The notes under the pieces: generated by a model
Seen by the model: the letters and a program-made list of their open reading frames with translations, nothing else
What the model was told of the DNA's origin: nothing
Databases searched by the model: none
Made by a program: the position numbers and the translations under genes
Source of the DNA: Hypericibacter sp050729195
GTDB taxonomy: Bacteria; Pseudomonadota; Alphaproteobacteria; Dongiales; Dongiaceae
DNA: 29,176 nucleotides
Direction: 5' to 3'
NCBI RefSeq assembly: GCF_050729195.1
Contig: NZ_JBOHKS010000217.1
Span: 1-29,176 of the forward strand
Shown here: positions 1-7,914 of the stretch, piece by piece
Layout of the letters: each line of letters opens with the position of its first letter
Numbering within the stretch: position 1 is the first letter of the stretch

Positions 1-65
1 TCCTTGCACCCCGTCGTGAAAAGGATCGTCCCCCGCGGTCTTGCGCTCGGCGCGCCCACGTCTCC

Positions 66-506
66 TCAAAGACCCTCCGGAAAACTCGCATGCTGATGCT
101 CCGGCGCATCATAGACGCGCACCAAGCCTGAGCGGCCGGCCAGCGCGTCGGCGATCCGGGTCCGCGTGCGCAGAGTCATCGGCTCGGGCAGTCGATCGGG
201 CGCGAAGAATCCGATCGCCGAGATTTCGCCATCGGGCGCCCAGGGTTCGCTGCCGATCGAGCGGCCGATGAAGGCCAGCACGAGATCGTCGTCATAGATG
301 CGCGAATAGGCGCCGACGAAACGCTCGACCTGGATGCGATGGCCGGTTTCCTCCCGCACTTCGCGATGCAAGGCCTCGAGCGGCGATTCCTTCGGCTCGA
401 CCCGTCCGCCGGGCTGCGTCCAGACGCGATCGGCATAGTTCTGGTGCACCAGCAGCAGATGGCCGGCCGCGTCCAGGATCGTGGCGAAGACGCCGATATT
501 GGCCAT
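66..506 (-). CDS. Nudix (NUDT-type) hydrolase
   Basis: A 146-residue protein with a canonical Nudix box: G34, five residues, E40, seven residues, then REVREETGH at 48-56, so the metal-binding glutamates are intact. The family hydrolyses nucleoside diphosphates linked to another moiety (for example oxidised dNTPs, sugar nucleotides or NAD-like compounds) with Mg2+. The substrate cannot be read from the sequence. The protein is a single compact Nudix fold with no extra domain, signal peptide or membrane segment, so it should be cytosolic. The ATG at 504-506 gives the usual beta-strand start (MANIGVFATIL). It is divergent from the creatininase-family gene, with 139 bp between the chosen starts. 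A housekeeping clean-up role is an inference. Confidence 0.9.
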   Translation of the reverse strand: MANIGVFATILDAAGHLLLVHQNYADRVWTQPGGRVEPKESPLEALHREVREETGHRIQVERFVGAYSRIYDDDLVLAFIGRSIGSEPWAPDGEISAIGFFAPDRLPEPMTLRTRTRIADALAGRSGLVRVYDAPEHQHASFPEGL

Positions 507-645
507 GAGTAATGTTGCCTGGGATGAGAGGGAACCGGAGAGGAATCGATGCGCCTTGCCCCATGGGCCGGCGCTCCCTCATCATGCCGACGGCTCGCAA
601 TCCCGTCAAAGCCGGGCCGCATCAAATCGAAGGAGTGCCGCGTCC

Positions 646-1404
646 ATGCAGCTTCAGCTCGCCACCTGGCCCGAGGTCGAATCCTATCTGACCCGCAGCC
701 AGGGCATCATCATGCCGATCGGCTCGACCGAGCAGCATGGGCCCAACGGTCTCGTCGGCACCGATGCGATCTGCGCCGAGGAAGTGGCCAGGGGCGTGGG
801 CGATCGCACGGGTGCCATGGTGGCGCCCACCATCTCGGTGGGTATGGCGCAGCATCATCTGGGCTTCCCGGGCTCGATGACCTTGCGGCCCTCGACGCTC
901 ATCGCCGTGGTGCGCGACATGGTGGAGTCCCTTTCCGTGCATGGCTTCCGGCGCTTCTTCTTCCTCAACGGCCATGGCGGCAATATCGCGACGCTGACCG
1001 CGGCCTTCTCCGAGATCTATGCCGGCGCCAGCCTGGCGCCGGCGAGCGGCACCGCCGCCAACATGCCGGCGATCCGCTGCCGCCTGAAGAACTGGTGGGA
1101 GGCGAAGCAGGTGGGCGCCTTGTCGCGTGAGCTCTATGGCCGCGCCGAGGGCAGCCATGCCACGCCTTCCGAGGTATCGATGACCTGGGCCGTTTATCCC
1201 GACGCCGCCAAGCCGATGACGCTCGACCCCGAGATCGCGCCCTCGGGCGATTTCGCCGACGCCGCCGATTATCGTCGGAAGTTTCCCGATGGCCGCATCG
1301 GCTCCAATCCAGGGCTTTCCTCGGTCGAAGCGGGCCAGCGCATCCTCGAAGCCGCGATCGTCGGCATGGCGGTCGAGTATGAAAGCTGGGTGAAGGACGC
1401 CTGA
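646..1404 (+). CDS. Creatininase-family amidohydrolase
   Basis: A 252-residue metal-dependent amidohydrolase of the creatininase superfamily (creatinine amidohydrolase, FAPy/ArfB deformylase, MftE relatives). The signature metal ligands are visible: PIGSTEQHG gives E29 and H31, TDA gives D40, and the NGHGGN loop gives H110. A further acidic/His stretch EGSHATPSE lies at 168-176. The length is normal for the family. The frame stays open further upstream, but the ATG at 646 has an AAGGAG box at 630-635 with 10 nt spacing, and the protein then begins at the conserved strand before the first ligand, so this start is preferred. The substrate is unknown: creatinine is only one option, and formamide-type substrates of cofactor pathways are equally possible. 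A PrpE-type gene follows 109 bp downstream on the same strand. Confidence 0.85.
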   Translation: MQLQLATWPEVESYLTRSQGIIMPIGSTEQHGPNGLVGTDAICAEEVARGVGDRTGAMVAPTISVGMAQHHLGFPGSMTLRPSTLIAVVRDMVESLSVHGFRRFFFLNGHGGNIATLTAAFSEIYAGASLAPASGTAANMPAIRCRLKNWWEAKQVGALSRELYGRAEGSHATPSEVSMTWAVYPDAAKPMTLDPEIAPSGDFADAADYRRKFPDGRIGSNPGLSSVEAGQRILEAAIVGMAVEYESWVKDA

Positions 1405-1513
1405 GGCCAGGGACCCCGCGCGGCTTTACCCGGACGGGACGATTGGGCAGAGTCGGCGCATCGACGGGCCCGATCGATCAATGAGCGCCCGACAAGAAGA
1501 ACCGGGGGACGTC

Positions 1514-3418
1514 ATGGCTGGCCGTTACGCCAAGATCTATCGCCGCTCGCTCGAGGATCCGGAAGGATTCTGGAGCGAGGCCGCGGCCGCGATCCATTGG
1601 GAGAAGCGCTGGGACAAGCTGCTCGATGAGAGCCGGCCGCCCTTCTATCGCTGGTTCACGGGCGGCGTCCTCAACACCTGCTACAACTGTCTCGACCGCC
1701 ATGTCGCGGCGGGACGGGGCCAGCAGGCGGCGCTGATCTATGACAGCGCCATGACCGGCCAGAGCCGCAGCTTCACCTATGCGGAGCTGACCGATCTGGT
1801 GGCGCGCTTCGCGGGCGTGCTCGCGGGGCAGGGCGTCGTCAAGGGCGACCGCGTCATCCTCTATATGCCGATGGTGCCCGAAGCCGCGATCGCCATGCTG
1901 GCCTGTGCGCGTCTCGGTGCGATCCATTCGGTGGTGTTCGGTGGCTTCGCGCCCGCCGAGCTGGCGACGCGTCTCAACGATGCCAGACCCAAGATCGTGG
2001 TCTCGGCCTCCTGCGGGCTCGAGCCGGGGCGCGTGCTGCCCTACAAGCCGCTGCTCGATGCCGCGATCGATCTGGCCCAGTTCAAGCCCGAGCATTGCAT
2101 CATCCTGCAGCGTCCGCAGGCCAGGGCCGAGATGAAGCCCGGCCGCGATCTCGATTGGGAGGAAGCGACGGCCACTGCCAAGCCCGCGGCCTGCGTGCCC
2201 GTGGCCGCGACCGATCCGCTCTATGTGCTCTACACCTCCGGCACCACCGGGCAGCCCAAGGGCGTCGTGCGCGACAATGGCGGCCATGCCGTCGCGCTCC
2301 AATGGAGCATGAAGAACATCTACGGCATCGAGCCCGGCGAGGTGTGGTGGGCGGCCTCGGATGTGGGCTGGGTGGTCGGCCATTCCTACATCGTCTATGC
2401 CCCGCTGCTGCAGGGCTGCACCACGGTGCTCTTCGAGGGCAAGCCGGTTGGCACGCCCGACGCCGGAACCTACTGGCGCGTGATCCAGCAGCACAAGATC
2501 TCGGCGCTCTTCACCGCGCCGACCGCCTTCCGCGCGATCAAGCGCGACGATCCCGACGCGAAGCTCCTGCGCAACTACGACATCCGCAGCTTCCGCACGC
2601 TGTTCCTCGCGGGCGAGCGCTCCGATCCGGCGACGCTCGAATGGGCCGAGACCCATCTCAAGGTGCCGGTGATCGATCATTGGTGGCAGACCGAGACGGG
2701 CTGGCCGATCGTGTCGAACTGCATGGGCATCGAGCCATTCCCGGTCAAGCATGGCTCCCCGACCAAGGCGGTGCCGGGCTGGGATGTGCGGGTGCTGGGT
2801 GCGGAAGGCGAGGAGGTCAAGCGCGGGGATATCGGTGCGCTGGTCTGCAAGCTGCCGTTGCCGCCGGGCACCTTCCCGACCCTGTGGAACGCAGAGCAGC
2901 GCTTCTTCGATGCTTACTTGCGGGCCTATCCCGGCTATTACAATACCGGCGATGCGGGCTTCATCGACGAGGAGGGCTATGTCTATGTGATGGCGCGCAC
3001 CGACGACGTGATCAATGTCGCGGGCCACCGCCTCTCGACCGGCGCCATGGAGGAAGTGCTCTCCGCCCATCCGGATGTGGCGGAATGCGCCGTGATCGGC
3101 GCCCATGACGAGCTCAAGGGCCAGGTGCCGCTGGGGTTCCTGGTGCTGAAGGCCGGTGTCGCGCGCGACAATCGCGAGATCGTCAAGGAAGTGGTGGCGC
3201 TGGTGCGCGAGCGCATCGGACCGGTGGCGGCCTTCAAGACGGCGGCGGTGGTGAAGCGCCTGCCCAAGACGCGGTCGGGCAAGATCCTGCGCGCCACCAT
3301 GCAGAAGATCGCCGACGGCGAGGAAGTCAAGACGCCGGCGACAATCGACGATCCGGCGATCCTGCCGGAGATCGGCGAGGCGCTACGCGGCGTCGGTTAC
3401 GCGAAAGCGCAGGACTGA
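1514..3418 (+). CDS. prpE: Propionyl-CoA synthetase (AMP-forming)
   Basis: A 634-residue ANL-superfamily enzyme that activates propionate to propionyl-CoA through an acyl-adenylate. The nucleotide-binding loop YTSGTTGQPKG lies at about 240-250. PrpE-type core blocks (DVGWVVGHSYIVYAPLL, WWQTETGWPI, GRTDDVINVAGHR-like) follow, and the C-terminal PKTRSGKIL block (584-592) carries the catalytic, acetylation-sensitive lysine K590. The DVGWVVGHSYIVYAPLL and EGKPVGTPDAGT blocks resemble PrpE more than Acs. An in-frame ATG exists 33 nt upstream (1481), but the 1514 start has a G-rich box (1504-1509) and gives an N-terminus (AGRYAKIYRRSLEDPEGFW) matching enteric PrpE. No prpB, prpC or prpD is adjacent, so the propionyl-CoA may feed carboxylase/methylmalonyl-CoA or polymer synthesis instead; that is an inference. 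Confidence 0.9.
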   Translation: MAGRYAKIYRRSLEDPEGFWSEAAAAIHWEKRWDKLLDESRPPFYRWFTGGVLNTCYNCLDRHVAAGRGQQAALIYDSAMTGQSRSFTYAELTDLVARFAGVLAGQGVVKGDRVILYMPMVPEAAIAMLACARLGAIHSVVFGGFAPAELATRLNDARPKIVVSASCGLEPGRVLPYKPLLDAAIDLAQFKPEHCIILQRPQARAEMKPGRDLDWEEATATAKPAACVPVAATDPLYVLYTSGTTGQPKGVVRDNGGHAVALQWSMKNIYGIEPGEVWWAASDVGWVVGHSYIVYAPLLQGCTTVLFEGKPVGTPDAGTYWRVIQQHKISALFTAPTAFRAIKRDDPDAKLLRNYDIRSFRTLFLAGERSDPATLEWAETHLKVPVIDHWWQTETGWPIVSNCMGIEPFPVKHGSPTKAVPGWDVRVLGAEGEEVKRGDIGALVCKLPLPPGTFPTLWNAEQRFFDAYLRAYPGYYNTGDAGFIDEEGYVYVMARTDDVINVAGHRLSTGAMEEVLSAHPDVAECAVIGAHDELKGQVPLGFLVLKAGVARDNREIVKEVVALVRERIGPVAAFKTAAVVKRLPKTRSGKILRATMQKIADGEEVKTPATIDDPAILPEIGEALRGVGYAKAQD

Positions 3419-3428
3419 GCGCGCGCCG

Positions 3429-3932
3429 ATGTCGAACCCGGCGATCAGGCCTGCATCCGCAGCCGGCTATCGCTTGCGGGCCGCGACAGCGGCGGATGGC
3501 GAAACCATCGCGGCGTTGCTCCATGAAGCCTTCGCGCCCTATGACGGTGAGCTGGCGCCGCGGCCGGGCGCTTTGTCGGAGACCGGCCCCGGCATTGCGG
3601 CCGCCCTCGTCGAAGGTGCGGGCAGCGTCGCCGAGGCGGAGGGGTTGCTGGTCGGCTCCGTGCTCTGGCATTCCGAGGGCGACAGCTTCTATCTCGGCCG
3701 GCTCGCGGTCAGACCGGGCTGGCAGCGCCGCGGCATCGCGCGCGCCCTGGTCGGCTCGGCGATGGCGGTGGCGCAAGCCGCGCGCGTCCGCCGGGTCACG
3801 CTCAATGTGCGCATCCGCCTGCCCGACAATATCGCGATGTTCGAAAGCCTGGGCTTCACGCGCAGCGAAGCCCGCGCCCATCCGGGCTTCGATCATCCGA
3901 CCTATTACGTGATGGTGCGCTCGGTTGACTGA
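3429..3932 (+). CDS. GNAT-family N-acetyltransferase
   Basis: A 167-residue GCN5-related acetyltransferase. Motif A, the acetyl-CoA pyrophosphate loop, reads RLAVRPGWQRRGIARALV, with the Q/R-x-x-G-x-A core at 99-104. Motif B follows near VTLNVRIRLPDNIAMFESLGF. It starts 10 nt after the prpE stop, so it is probably co-transcribed. Because AMP-forming acyl-CoA synthetases are often silenced by GNAT acetylation of the A10 lysine (Pat/AcuA/PatZ systems), a role in acylating PrpE is a tempting inference, but this protein is a small single-domain GNAT with no sequence proof of that. Its 3' end overlaps the end of the opposing MFS gene by 28 bp. Confidence 0.85.
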   Translation: MSNPAIRPASAAGYRLRAATAADGETIAALLHEAFAPYDGELAPRPGALSETGPGIAAALVEGAGSVAEAEGLLVGSVLWHSEGDSFYLGRLAVRPGWQRRGIARALVGSAMAVAQAARVRRVTLNVRIRLPDNIAMFESLGFTRSEARAHPGFDHPTYYVMVRSVD

Positions 3933-5110
3933 GCGGCAACGTTGCGCTCCAGCAGCAGGCAGACAGCGAGATAGCCCGTCAGTGCCGCTGCCGAGACGAT
4001 CAGGATCGCGATCGGACCCCAGAGCTCCATCGCATGGCCGGCGATGACGGGACCGAGCGTGCTGCCGACGCCATAGAGCAGGCTGCTCAAGGTCGTTGCG
4101 GCGGCGAGCTCGGTGCCGCGGAAGCGGTCGCCCAGCATCGCGAAAGCGACGGTCCAGATGCCGCCGAGCCCGGCTCCCCAGAGGAACACCACCGGCCAGG
4201 CGAGCCAGCCCACGGGCATCGCCACCATCACCGCCAGCGTCAGCAGCAGCGTGACGATCACGGTCGCGATCAGCACCTTTCGCCGTTCGATCCGGTCGGC
4301 GAGCCAGCCGATCGGGAGATGGCCGATTGTCGTGCCGACGAAGAGTGTCGTCAGCAGCAGCACGGCGTTCTGCTGGCTGAAGCCGCTGCGCAGGCCATAG
4401 AGCGAGAGGAAGGAATCGTTGACGGCGTCGGAGACGGCAAGCGTGGGCGCGGCCAGCAGCGCGATGGCGGCCGCGGCAAACAAATGCCGAAAGCCCCGGC
4501 GCCTCTCATCCGCATGGGCCGCCGGAACGAGCTTGCGGGCGAAGAGCAAAGGCAGCGCCGCGACCAGGACCAGCGCGATGCCGCAGAGAAAGGGCGCCCA
4601 GCCCTCGATGCCGGCCAGCGTGATGATGATCGGGCCGATGGCGAAGCCCGAGGACCAGAGGAAGCCCAGCACGCCGCCGACAAGGCCGCGGCTTTCATCG
4701 ATGGCGGTCTGCTGGATCCAGGTCTGGCAGGCGATGAAGAGCAGCGAGACGCTGGCGCCGAGGAGAAAGCGGATCGGCATCCAGCCATAGGGATCGATAT
4801 GGAGCGGCAGCAGCGCCAGCAGCAGCGCTGCCGCGAGGATGGCGCCGGACGCGGTGCGCAACACGCCGAACCTGGCGACGAGGCGCGGGGCCAGCGGCGC
4901 CACGGCGAAGATCGAGAGCGACTGGCTGGCGGCGCTCAAACCGATGAGGCCGCTGCTGAAGCCCCGGCTGTCGAGGATGAGCGAGAGGAGGGGCCAGGTC
5001 AGACCCATGGTGGTCCCGACCGCCGAGATGCAGACGATCGCGATCAGCAGGCTGAGGCGCCGCTGCGCCGCGCTCAGGCTCGCGCTTCCCGTCAATTCCC
5101 ATTCCCCCAT
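3905..5110 (-). CDS. MFS transporter (YcaD-like)
   Basis: A 401-residue hydrophobic protein with about 12 predicted membrane helices in two six-helix halves separated by a charged cytoplasmic loop (about residues 193-207, including HADERRRGFRH). The motif GWLADRIERRKVL matches the MFS loop 2-3/8-9 consensus G-x-x-x-D-R-x-x-R-R. Overall order and length fit the YcaD-like branch of the major facilitator superfamily. The substrate cannot be predicted; an efflux role is typical but inferred. The ATG at 5108-5110 has no obvious Shine-Dalgarno. The stop lies 28 bp inside the converging GNAT gene, a tail-to-tail overlap. Upstream is a repeat-rich intergenic region. Confidence 0.85.
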   Translation of the reverse strand: MGEWELTGSASLSAAQRRLSLLIAIVCISAVGTTMGLTWPLLSLILDSRGFSSGLIGLSAASQSLSIFAVAPLAPRLVARFGVLRTASGAILAAALLLALLPLHIDPYGWMPIRFLLGASVSLLFIACQTWIQQTAIDESRGLVGGVLGFLWSSGFAIGPIIITLAGIEGWAPFLCGIALVLVAALPLLFARKLVPAAHADERRRGFRHLFAAAAIALLAAPTLAVSDAVNDSFLSLYGLRSGFSQQNAVLLLTTLFVGTTIGHLPIGWLADRIERRKVLIATVIVTLLLTLAVMVAMPVGWLAWPVVFLWGAGLGGIWTVAFAMLGDRFRGTELAAATTLSSLLYGVGSTLGPVIAGHAMELWGPIAILIVSAAALTGYLAVCLLLERNVAAQSTERTIT

Positions 5111-5213
5111 GCACGCGCGATCGAGCGCGCCGCGACGTTAGAACGGGCCGCGAAACGGGGCAAACTTTGAGGAGGCGGTGTTATTGCCGCGGCGCCAATG
5201 CCGCATGGGGCAC

Positions 5214-5355
5214 TCCCCTCCCTAACCCTCCCCCTCAAGGGGGGAGGGGATAAGAATCAAGCGGGAGGGGATGGCGTTCCGTCGAACAGAGATCGCGATC
5301 GAAGCTTTGAAGGAGAGCGAAGCGATCACATCGACTCAGGGAGTTAGGGGAGGGA
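5214..5355. repeat. Intergenic palindromic repeat element with imperfect terminal inverted repeats
   Basis: This 142-bp segment between the MFS and trcR genes is bounded by imperfect inverted repeats, TCCCCTCCCTAAC (5214-5226) and GTTAGGGGAGGGA (5343-5355). Inside is a G/C hairpin (CCCTCCCCC 5226-5234 with GGGGGAGGG 5240-5248). A 45-bp core at 5291-5335 recurs at 14928-14972 with 43 of 45 identical bases by eye. The core itself begins GATCGC and contains GCGATC (5322-5327), a weak palindrome. It carries no convincing coding content. The layout resembles a small non-autonomous or REP-like dispersed element, but mobility is not shown. Confidence 0.7.
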
Positions 5356-5385
5356 TGCGACAAACTCAGCGTCAGAAAGCTTGCG

Positions 5386-6054
5386 CTAACTTCCCGACGA
5401 GCCGCCGGACTTCTGCATGAAGGCGGCGATGTCGAAGCCGCCGAGCATCGAGCGGTCCTTGGCCTCAGTCGTAGGCTCGGCCGGTGTCTCCGGGACGGGA
5501 GCCGGCGGCGTGTCGCCTTCGGGCGGCTTGCCGAGCGCTTTGCGCGCGCGGGCGACGGCGGCGTTCAGGTCGGTCTGGGTGCAGAGACCCAGCAGCACCG
5601 GATCTCGCGGCTTCAGGTTCGAGGAGTTCCAGTGGGTACGGTCGCGCACGGCCGCGATCGTGCTCTTGGTGGTGCCGATCAGGCGCGCGATCGCCGCATC
5701 GCCCAGCTCCGGGTGATGGCGGACCAGCCAGGCCACCGCATCCGGCTTGTCCTGGCGCTTGGACACCGGCGTGTAGCGCGGGCCCTTGGTGCGCGGCAGC
5801 GGCTGCGGGATGTTCTGGCGCAGCAGCTTCAGATGCAGCGTGGGATCCTTCTGCGCTCGCTCGATCTCGTCCATCGTGACCTGGCCGTTGGCGACGGGAT
5901 CGAGGCCGACGATTCCAATCGCGACCTCGCCATCCGCGATGCCCTGGACCTCGAGCGGGTGCAGGCTGCAGAACTCGGCGATCTGCTCGAAGCTCAGCGT
6001 GGTGTTCTCCACCAGCCATACGGCGGTTGCCTTGGGCATCAGCAGACGGGCCAT
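5386..6054 (-). CDS. trcR: TrcR-type cell-cycle transcriptional regulator (DUF1013)
   Basis: A 222-residue protein of the DUF1013 family, which is restricted largely to alphaproteobacteria; the Caulobacter member is named TrcR. Two helix-turn-helix-like segments are visible: residues about 8-43 (AVWLVENTTLSFEQIAEFC...) and about 104-143 (AVAWLVRHHPELGDAAIARL...TTKSTIAAVRDRTHW). A Pro/Glu/Thr-rich linker (about 176-198) and a short conserved-looking tail (SMLGGFDIAAFMQKSG) end the protein. No signal peptide or membrane segment is present, so it should act on DNA or RNA polymerase in the cytoplasm. The start is supported by a GAGGAG box about 8 nt upstream. The family assignment is strong; the exact target genes are unknown. 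Confidence 0.85.
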   Translation of the reverse strand: MARLLMPKATAVWLVENTTLSFEQIAEFCSLHPLEVQGIADGEVAIGIVGLDPVANGQVTMDEIERAQKDPTLHLKLLRQNIPQPLPRTKGPRYTPVSKRQDKPDAVAWLVRHHPELGDAAIARLIGTTKSTIAAVRDRTHWNSSNLKPRDPVLLGLCTQTDLNAAVARARKALGKPPEGDTPPAPVPETPAEPTTEAKDRSMLGGFDIAAFMQKSGGSSGS

Positions 6055-6284
6055 TTCATCTCTCCTCGAAATCCAACGGGGGCGGGCAAGGCATATCGGG
6101 TGCGGCTCAAGGGGCGCCGCCTTCCGCGGGGAACACCCGGGAAGACGGCCGCGAGCCGGCTTGATTTATATGGGATCGCGGCGCCGGCCGCCCAAGCGGT
6201 CCGGACCGGGCGGGAATAGCATTTGAGGCCCGCCGCCGCCACAGGAAATTGCGGCGGCCCCTTCAGACCCGAAAGATTACAGAA

Positions 6285-6325
6285 AACCCTGACAGTCCAA
6301 TCGGATAGACCCCTGGCCCAGGGTT
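6285..6325 (-). terminator. Possible terminator after the quinone oxidoreductase gene
   Basis: On the minus strand AACCCTG (6325-6319) can pair with CAGGGTT (6291-6285), and the second arm runs directly into TTC. The loop is long (27 nt) and contains a smaller CCTGG/CCAGG hairpin. It lies 11 nt beyond the stop of the oxidoreductase gene. The T-run is short, so this is only a candidate. The remaining 6055-6284 interval upstream of trcR holds a CCGCCGC/GCGGCGG hairpin near 6234-6257 and a TATAAA-like hexamer (minus strand, 6170-6165) but no gene. Confidence 0.35.
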
Positions 6326-6336
6326 CTCGCGGCGCT

Positions 6337-7338
6337 TCAGACCGTCAGCACGATCTTGCCGATATGGGCGCTGGATTCCATGAGCCGGTGCGCTGCCGCG
6401 GCCTCGACCAAGGGGAAGGTCTTGTAGAGGATCGGCAGGACACGGCCGGCCTCGATCAGCGGCCAGACCCGGTCCTTCAGCGCGTTGGCGATGGCGCCCT
6501 TCTCGGCGACCGAGCGCGGCCGGAGCGTCGAGCCGGTCAGGGTCTGGCGCTTCATCATGATCTGGCCCAGATCCAGCTCGACCTTGTTGCCGCGCAGGAA
6601 GGCGATCTGGATGATGCGGCCCTCGAGGGCGAGGCATTTCAGGTTCCGCGGGAAATAATCGCCGCCGACCATGTCGAGGATGACATTGACGCCCTTGCCC
6701 CCGGTCAGCTCCATCGCCGCCGCGACGAAATCCTCGCTCCGGTAATCGACGGCGCGTTCGGCCCCCAGGGAGCGGCAGGCCGCGACCTTGTCGGCGCCGC
6801 CCGCCGTCGCGATCACGCGCGAGCCCAGCTGGGAGGCGAGCTGGATCGCGGTGGTGCCGATGCCGCTGCTGCCGCCATGGACGAGGAACACCTCGCCGGG
6901 CTTGAGGGCGCCACGCTCGAACACGTTGGTCCAGACGGTGAAGAAGGTCTCCGGGATCGCCGCCGCCTGGATCAGGTCCAGCCCGCGCGGGACCGGCAGG
7001 CATTGCGGCGCCGGCACGGCGCAATATTCGGCGTAGCCGCCGCCCGCGACCAGCGCGCAGAGCTTGTCGCCGACCTTCCAGGGGCCGGCCTGGCCGCCGC
7101 TCGCCACCACCTCGCCCGCGATCTCGAGCCCGGGGATGTCGGTGGCACCGGGCGGCGGCGCGTAATTGCCCTGGCGCTGCAGCACGTCGGGCCGGTTCAC
7201 GCCGGCGCCGGCAACCTTGATTAACAATTCGCCCACGCCCGGCTTCGGCATCGGCCGGCGCTGCGGCACCAGGGCCTCGGGCCCGCCCGGCGTCGGAATG
7301 GCAATGGCGGTCATCTCGGCGGGCAGCGCGACGGTCAT
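6337..7338 (-). CDS. NAD(P)H:quinone oxidoreductase, zinc-independent MDR family (PIG3/QOR-like)
   Basis: A 333-residue medium-chain dehydrogenase/reductase of the quinone oxidoreductase class. The N-terminal GroES-like domain (about 1-135) includes the QOR signature around NRPDVLQRQGNYAPPPGA. The Rossmann domain carries VHGGSSGIGTTAIQLA, the NAD(P)H-binding A-x-x-G-x-G/A-type loop. Cysteine/histidine ligands of zinc alcohol dehydrogenases are absent, which fits the zinc-free branch. It probably reduces quinones or other alpha,beta-unsaturated carbonyls with NADPH in the cytosol. The frame is open to an upstream ATG at 7374, but the ATG at 7336-7338 has a GAGG box and fits the family start; a third ATG at 7314 is also possible. 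It is divergent from the DUF1192 gene. Confidence 0.88.
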   Translation of the reverse strand: MTVALPAEMTAIAIPTPGGPEALVPQRRPMPKPGVGELLIKVAGAGVNRPDVLQRQGNYAPPPGATDIPGLEIAGEVVASGGQAGPWKVGDKLCALVAGGGYAEYCAVPAPQCLPVPRGLDLIQAAAIPETFFTVWTNVFERGALKPGEVFLVHGGSSGIGTTAIQLASQLGSRVIATAGGADKVAACRSLGAERAVDYRSEDFVAAAMELTGGKGVNVILDMVGGDYFPRNLKCLALEGRIIQIAFLRGNKVELDLGQIMMKRQTLTGSTLRPRSVAEKGAIANALKDRVWPLIEAGRVLPILYKTFPLVEAAAAHRLMESSAHIGKIVLTV

Positions 7339-7484
7339 GAGAGGCCTCGGAATGGCTGGCGGGGCAGCTTGCATCCGCGGGGGGCAACCCCTGCGGGGCT
7401 TCTGCGTCAGGCGGTGGGTCGATTAGAGTGTCGTCATCTACACTGGCGCCGGAAACGAGCGCAAGCCGCCCCGCGGAGGACGCG

Positions 7485-7670
7485 ATGGATCCCGAAGAGC
7501 TGGAACCCCGCAAGGCAGCCCCGAAGCTGCGCGATCTCGAACCGCTCTCGGTCGCCGAACTCGAAGGTTATATCGAGGAGCTCAAGGGTGAGATCCGCCG
7601 CGTCGAGGCCAAGATCGCCGCGAAGCGCAGCCATCTCGGGGCCGCGGCGGCCTTCTTCAAGCCGTCCTGA
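7485..7670 (+). CDS. DUF1192 small protein
   Basis: A 61-residue protein starting MDPEELEPRKAAPKLRDLEP and continuing with a short helical, heptad-like segment (LSVAELEGYIEELKGEIRRVEAKIAAKR), matching the alphaproteobacterial DUF1192 family in length and pattern. The ATG at 7485 has a GGAGGA box at 7475-7480, better than any earlier in-frame start. The function is unknown; the helix suggests a protein-protein contact or a short coiled coil. It stands alone: 800 bp of non-coding DNA follows. It is divergent from the quinone oxidoreductase gene. Confidence 0.8.
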   Translation: MDPEELEPRKAAPKLRDLEPLSVAELEGYIEELKGEIRRVEAKIAAKRSHLGAAAAFFKPS

Positions 7671-7803
7671 GCGCGCCCGAAGCCGCAGCCCCGCAACAGC
7701 AAGAATTGACCAATGCGCGGGCTCTTCGGAATTAATTCATTGATATCAAATGATTTATTTTTGATCGGAACGTTAACGAATCATCAAGGACTCTCGGCAA
7801 TGA

Positions 7804-7914
7804 TTGACCTTAGACAGGTTCGTTCAGCGAGCCTCTCTCTTGGGTCCTTCGGATCCATGTTTGCGCCTCCCTGTCTGACTTGAGCCGCCCGGCATTGCTC
7901 GGCGGCTCTTTTTT
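7804..7914 (+). ncRNA. Candidate structured small RNA ending in an intrinsic terminator
   Basis: TTAGACAGG (7810-7818) can pair with CCTGTCTGA (7870-7878), a nine-pair closing stem with one G-U. It encloses a seven-pair hairpin around 7840-7856 (TGGGTCC, loop TTC, GGATCCA). This fold is followed at once by a strong terminator (7882-7914). An AT-rich island (about 7725-7790) immediately upstream, unusual for this GC-rich DNA, could hold a promoter, but no clean -35/-10 pair was found. A GCCTCCC run at 7866-7871, complementary to a Shine-Dalgarno, is in the 3' strand. The start coordinate is approximate. The alternative is a long 3' UTR of the DUF1192 mRNA. Confidence 0.45.
7882..7914 (+). terminator. 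Intrinsic terminator
   Basis: GAGCCGCC (7882-7889) and GGCGGCTC (7901-7908) form a perfect eight-pair stem with an 11-nt loop, followed by six T residues (7909-7914). It lies 211 nt after the DUF1192 stop, so it ends either that mRNA or a separate small RNA. Confidence 0.85.

Noticed and set aside
1478..3106. A 542-codon minus-strand frame opposite prpE
   Set aside because: It overlaps the whole adenylate-forming core; the composition is that of an antisense shadow.
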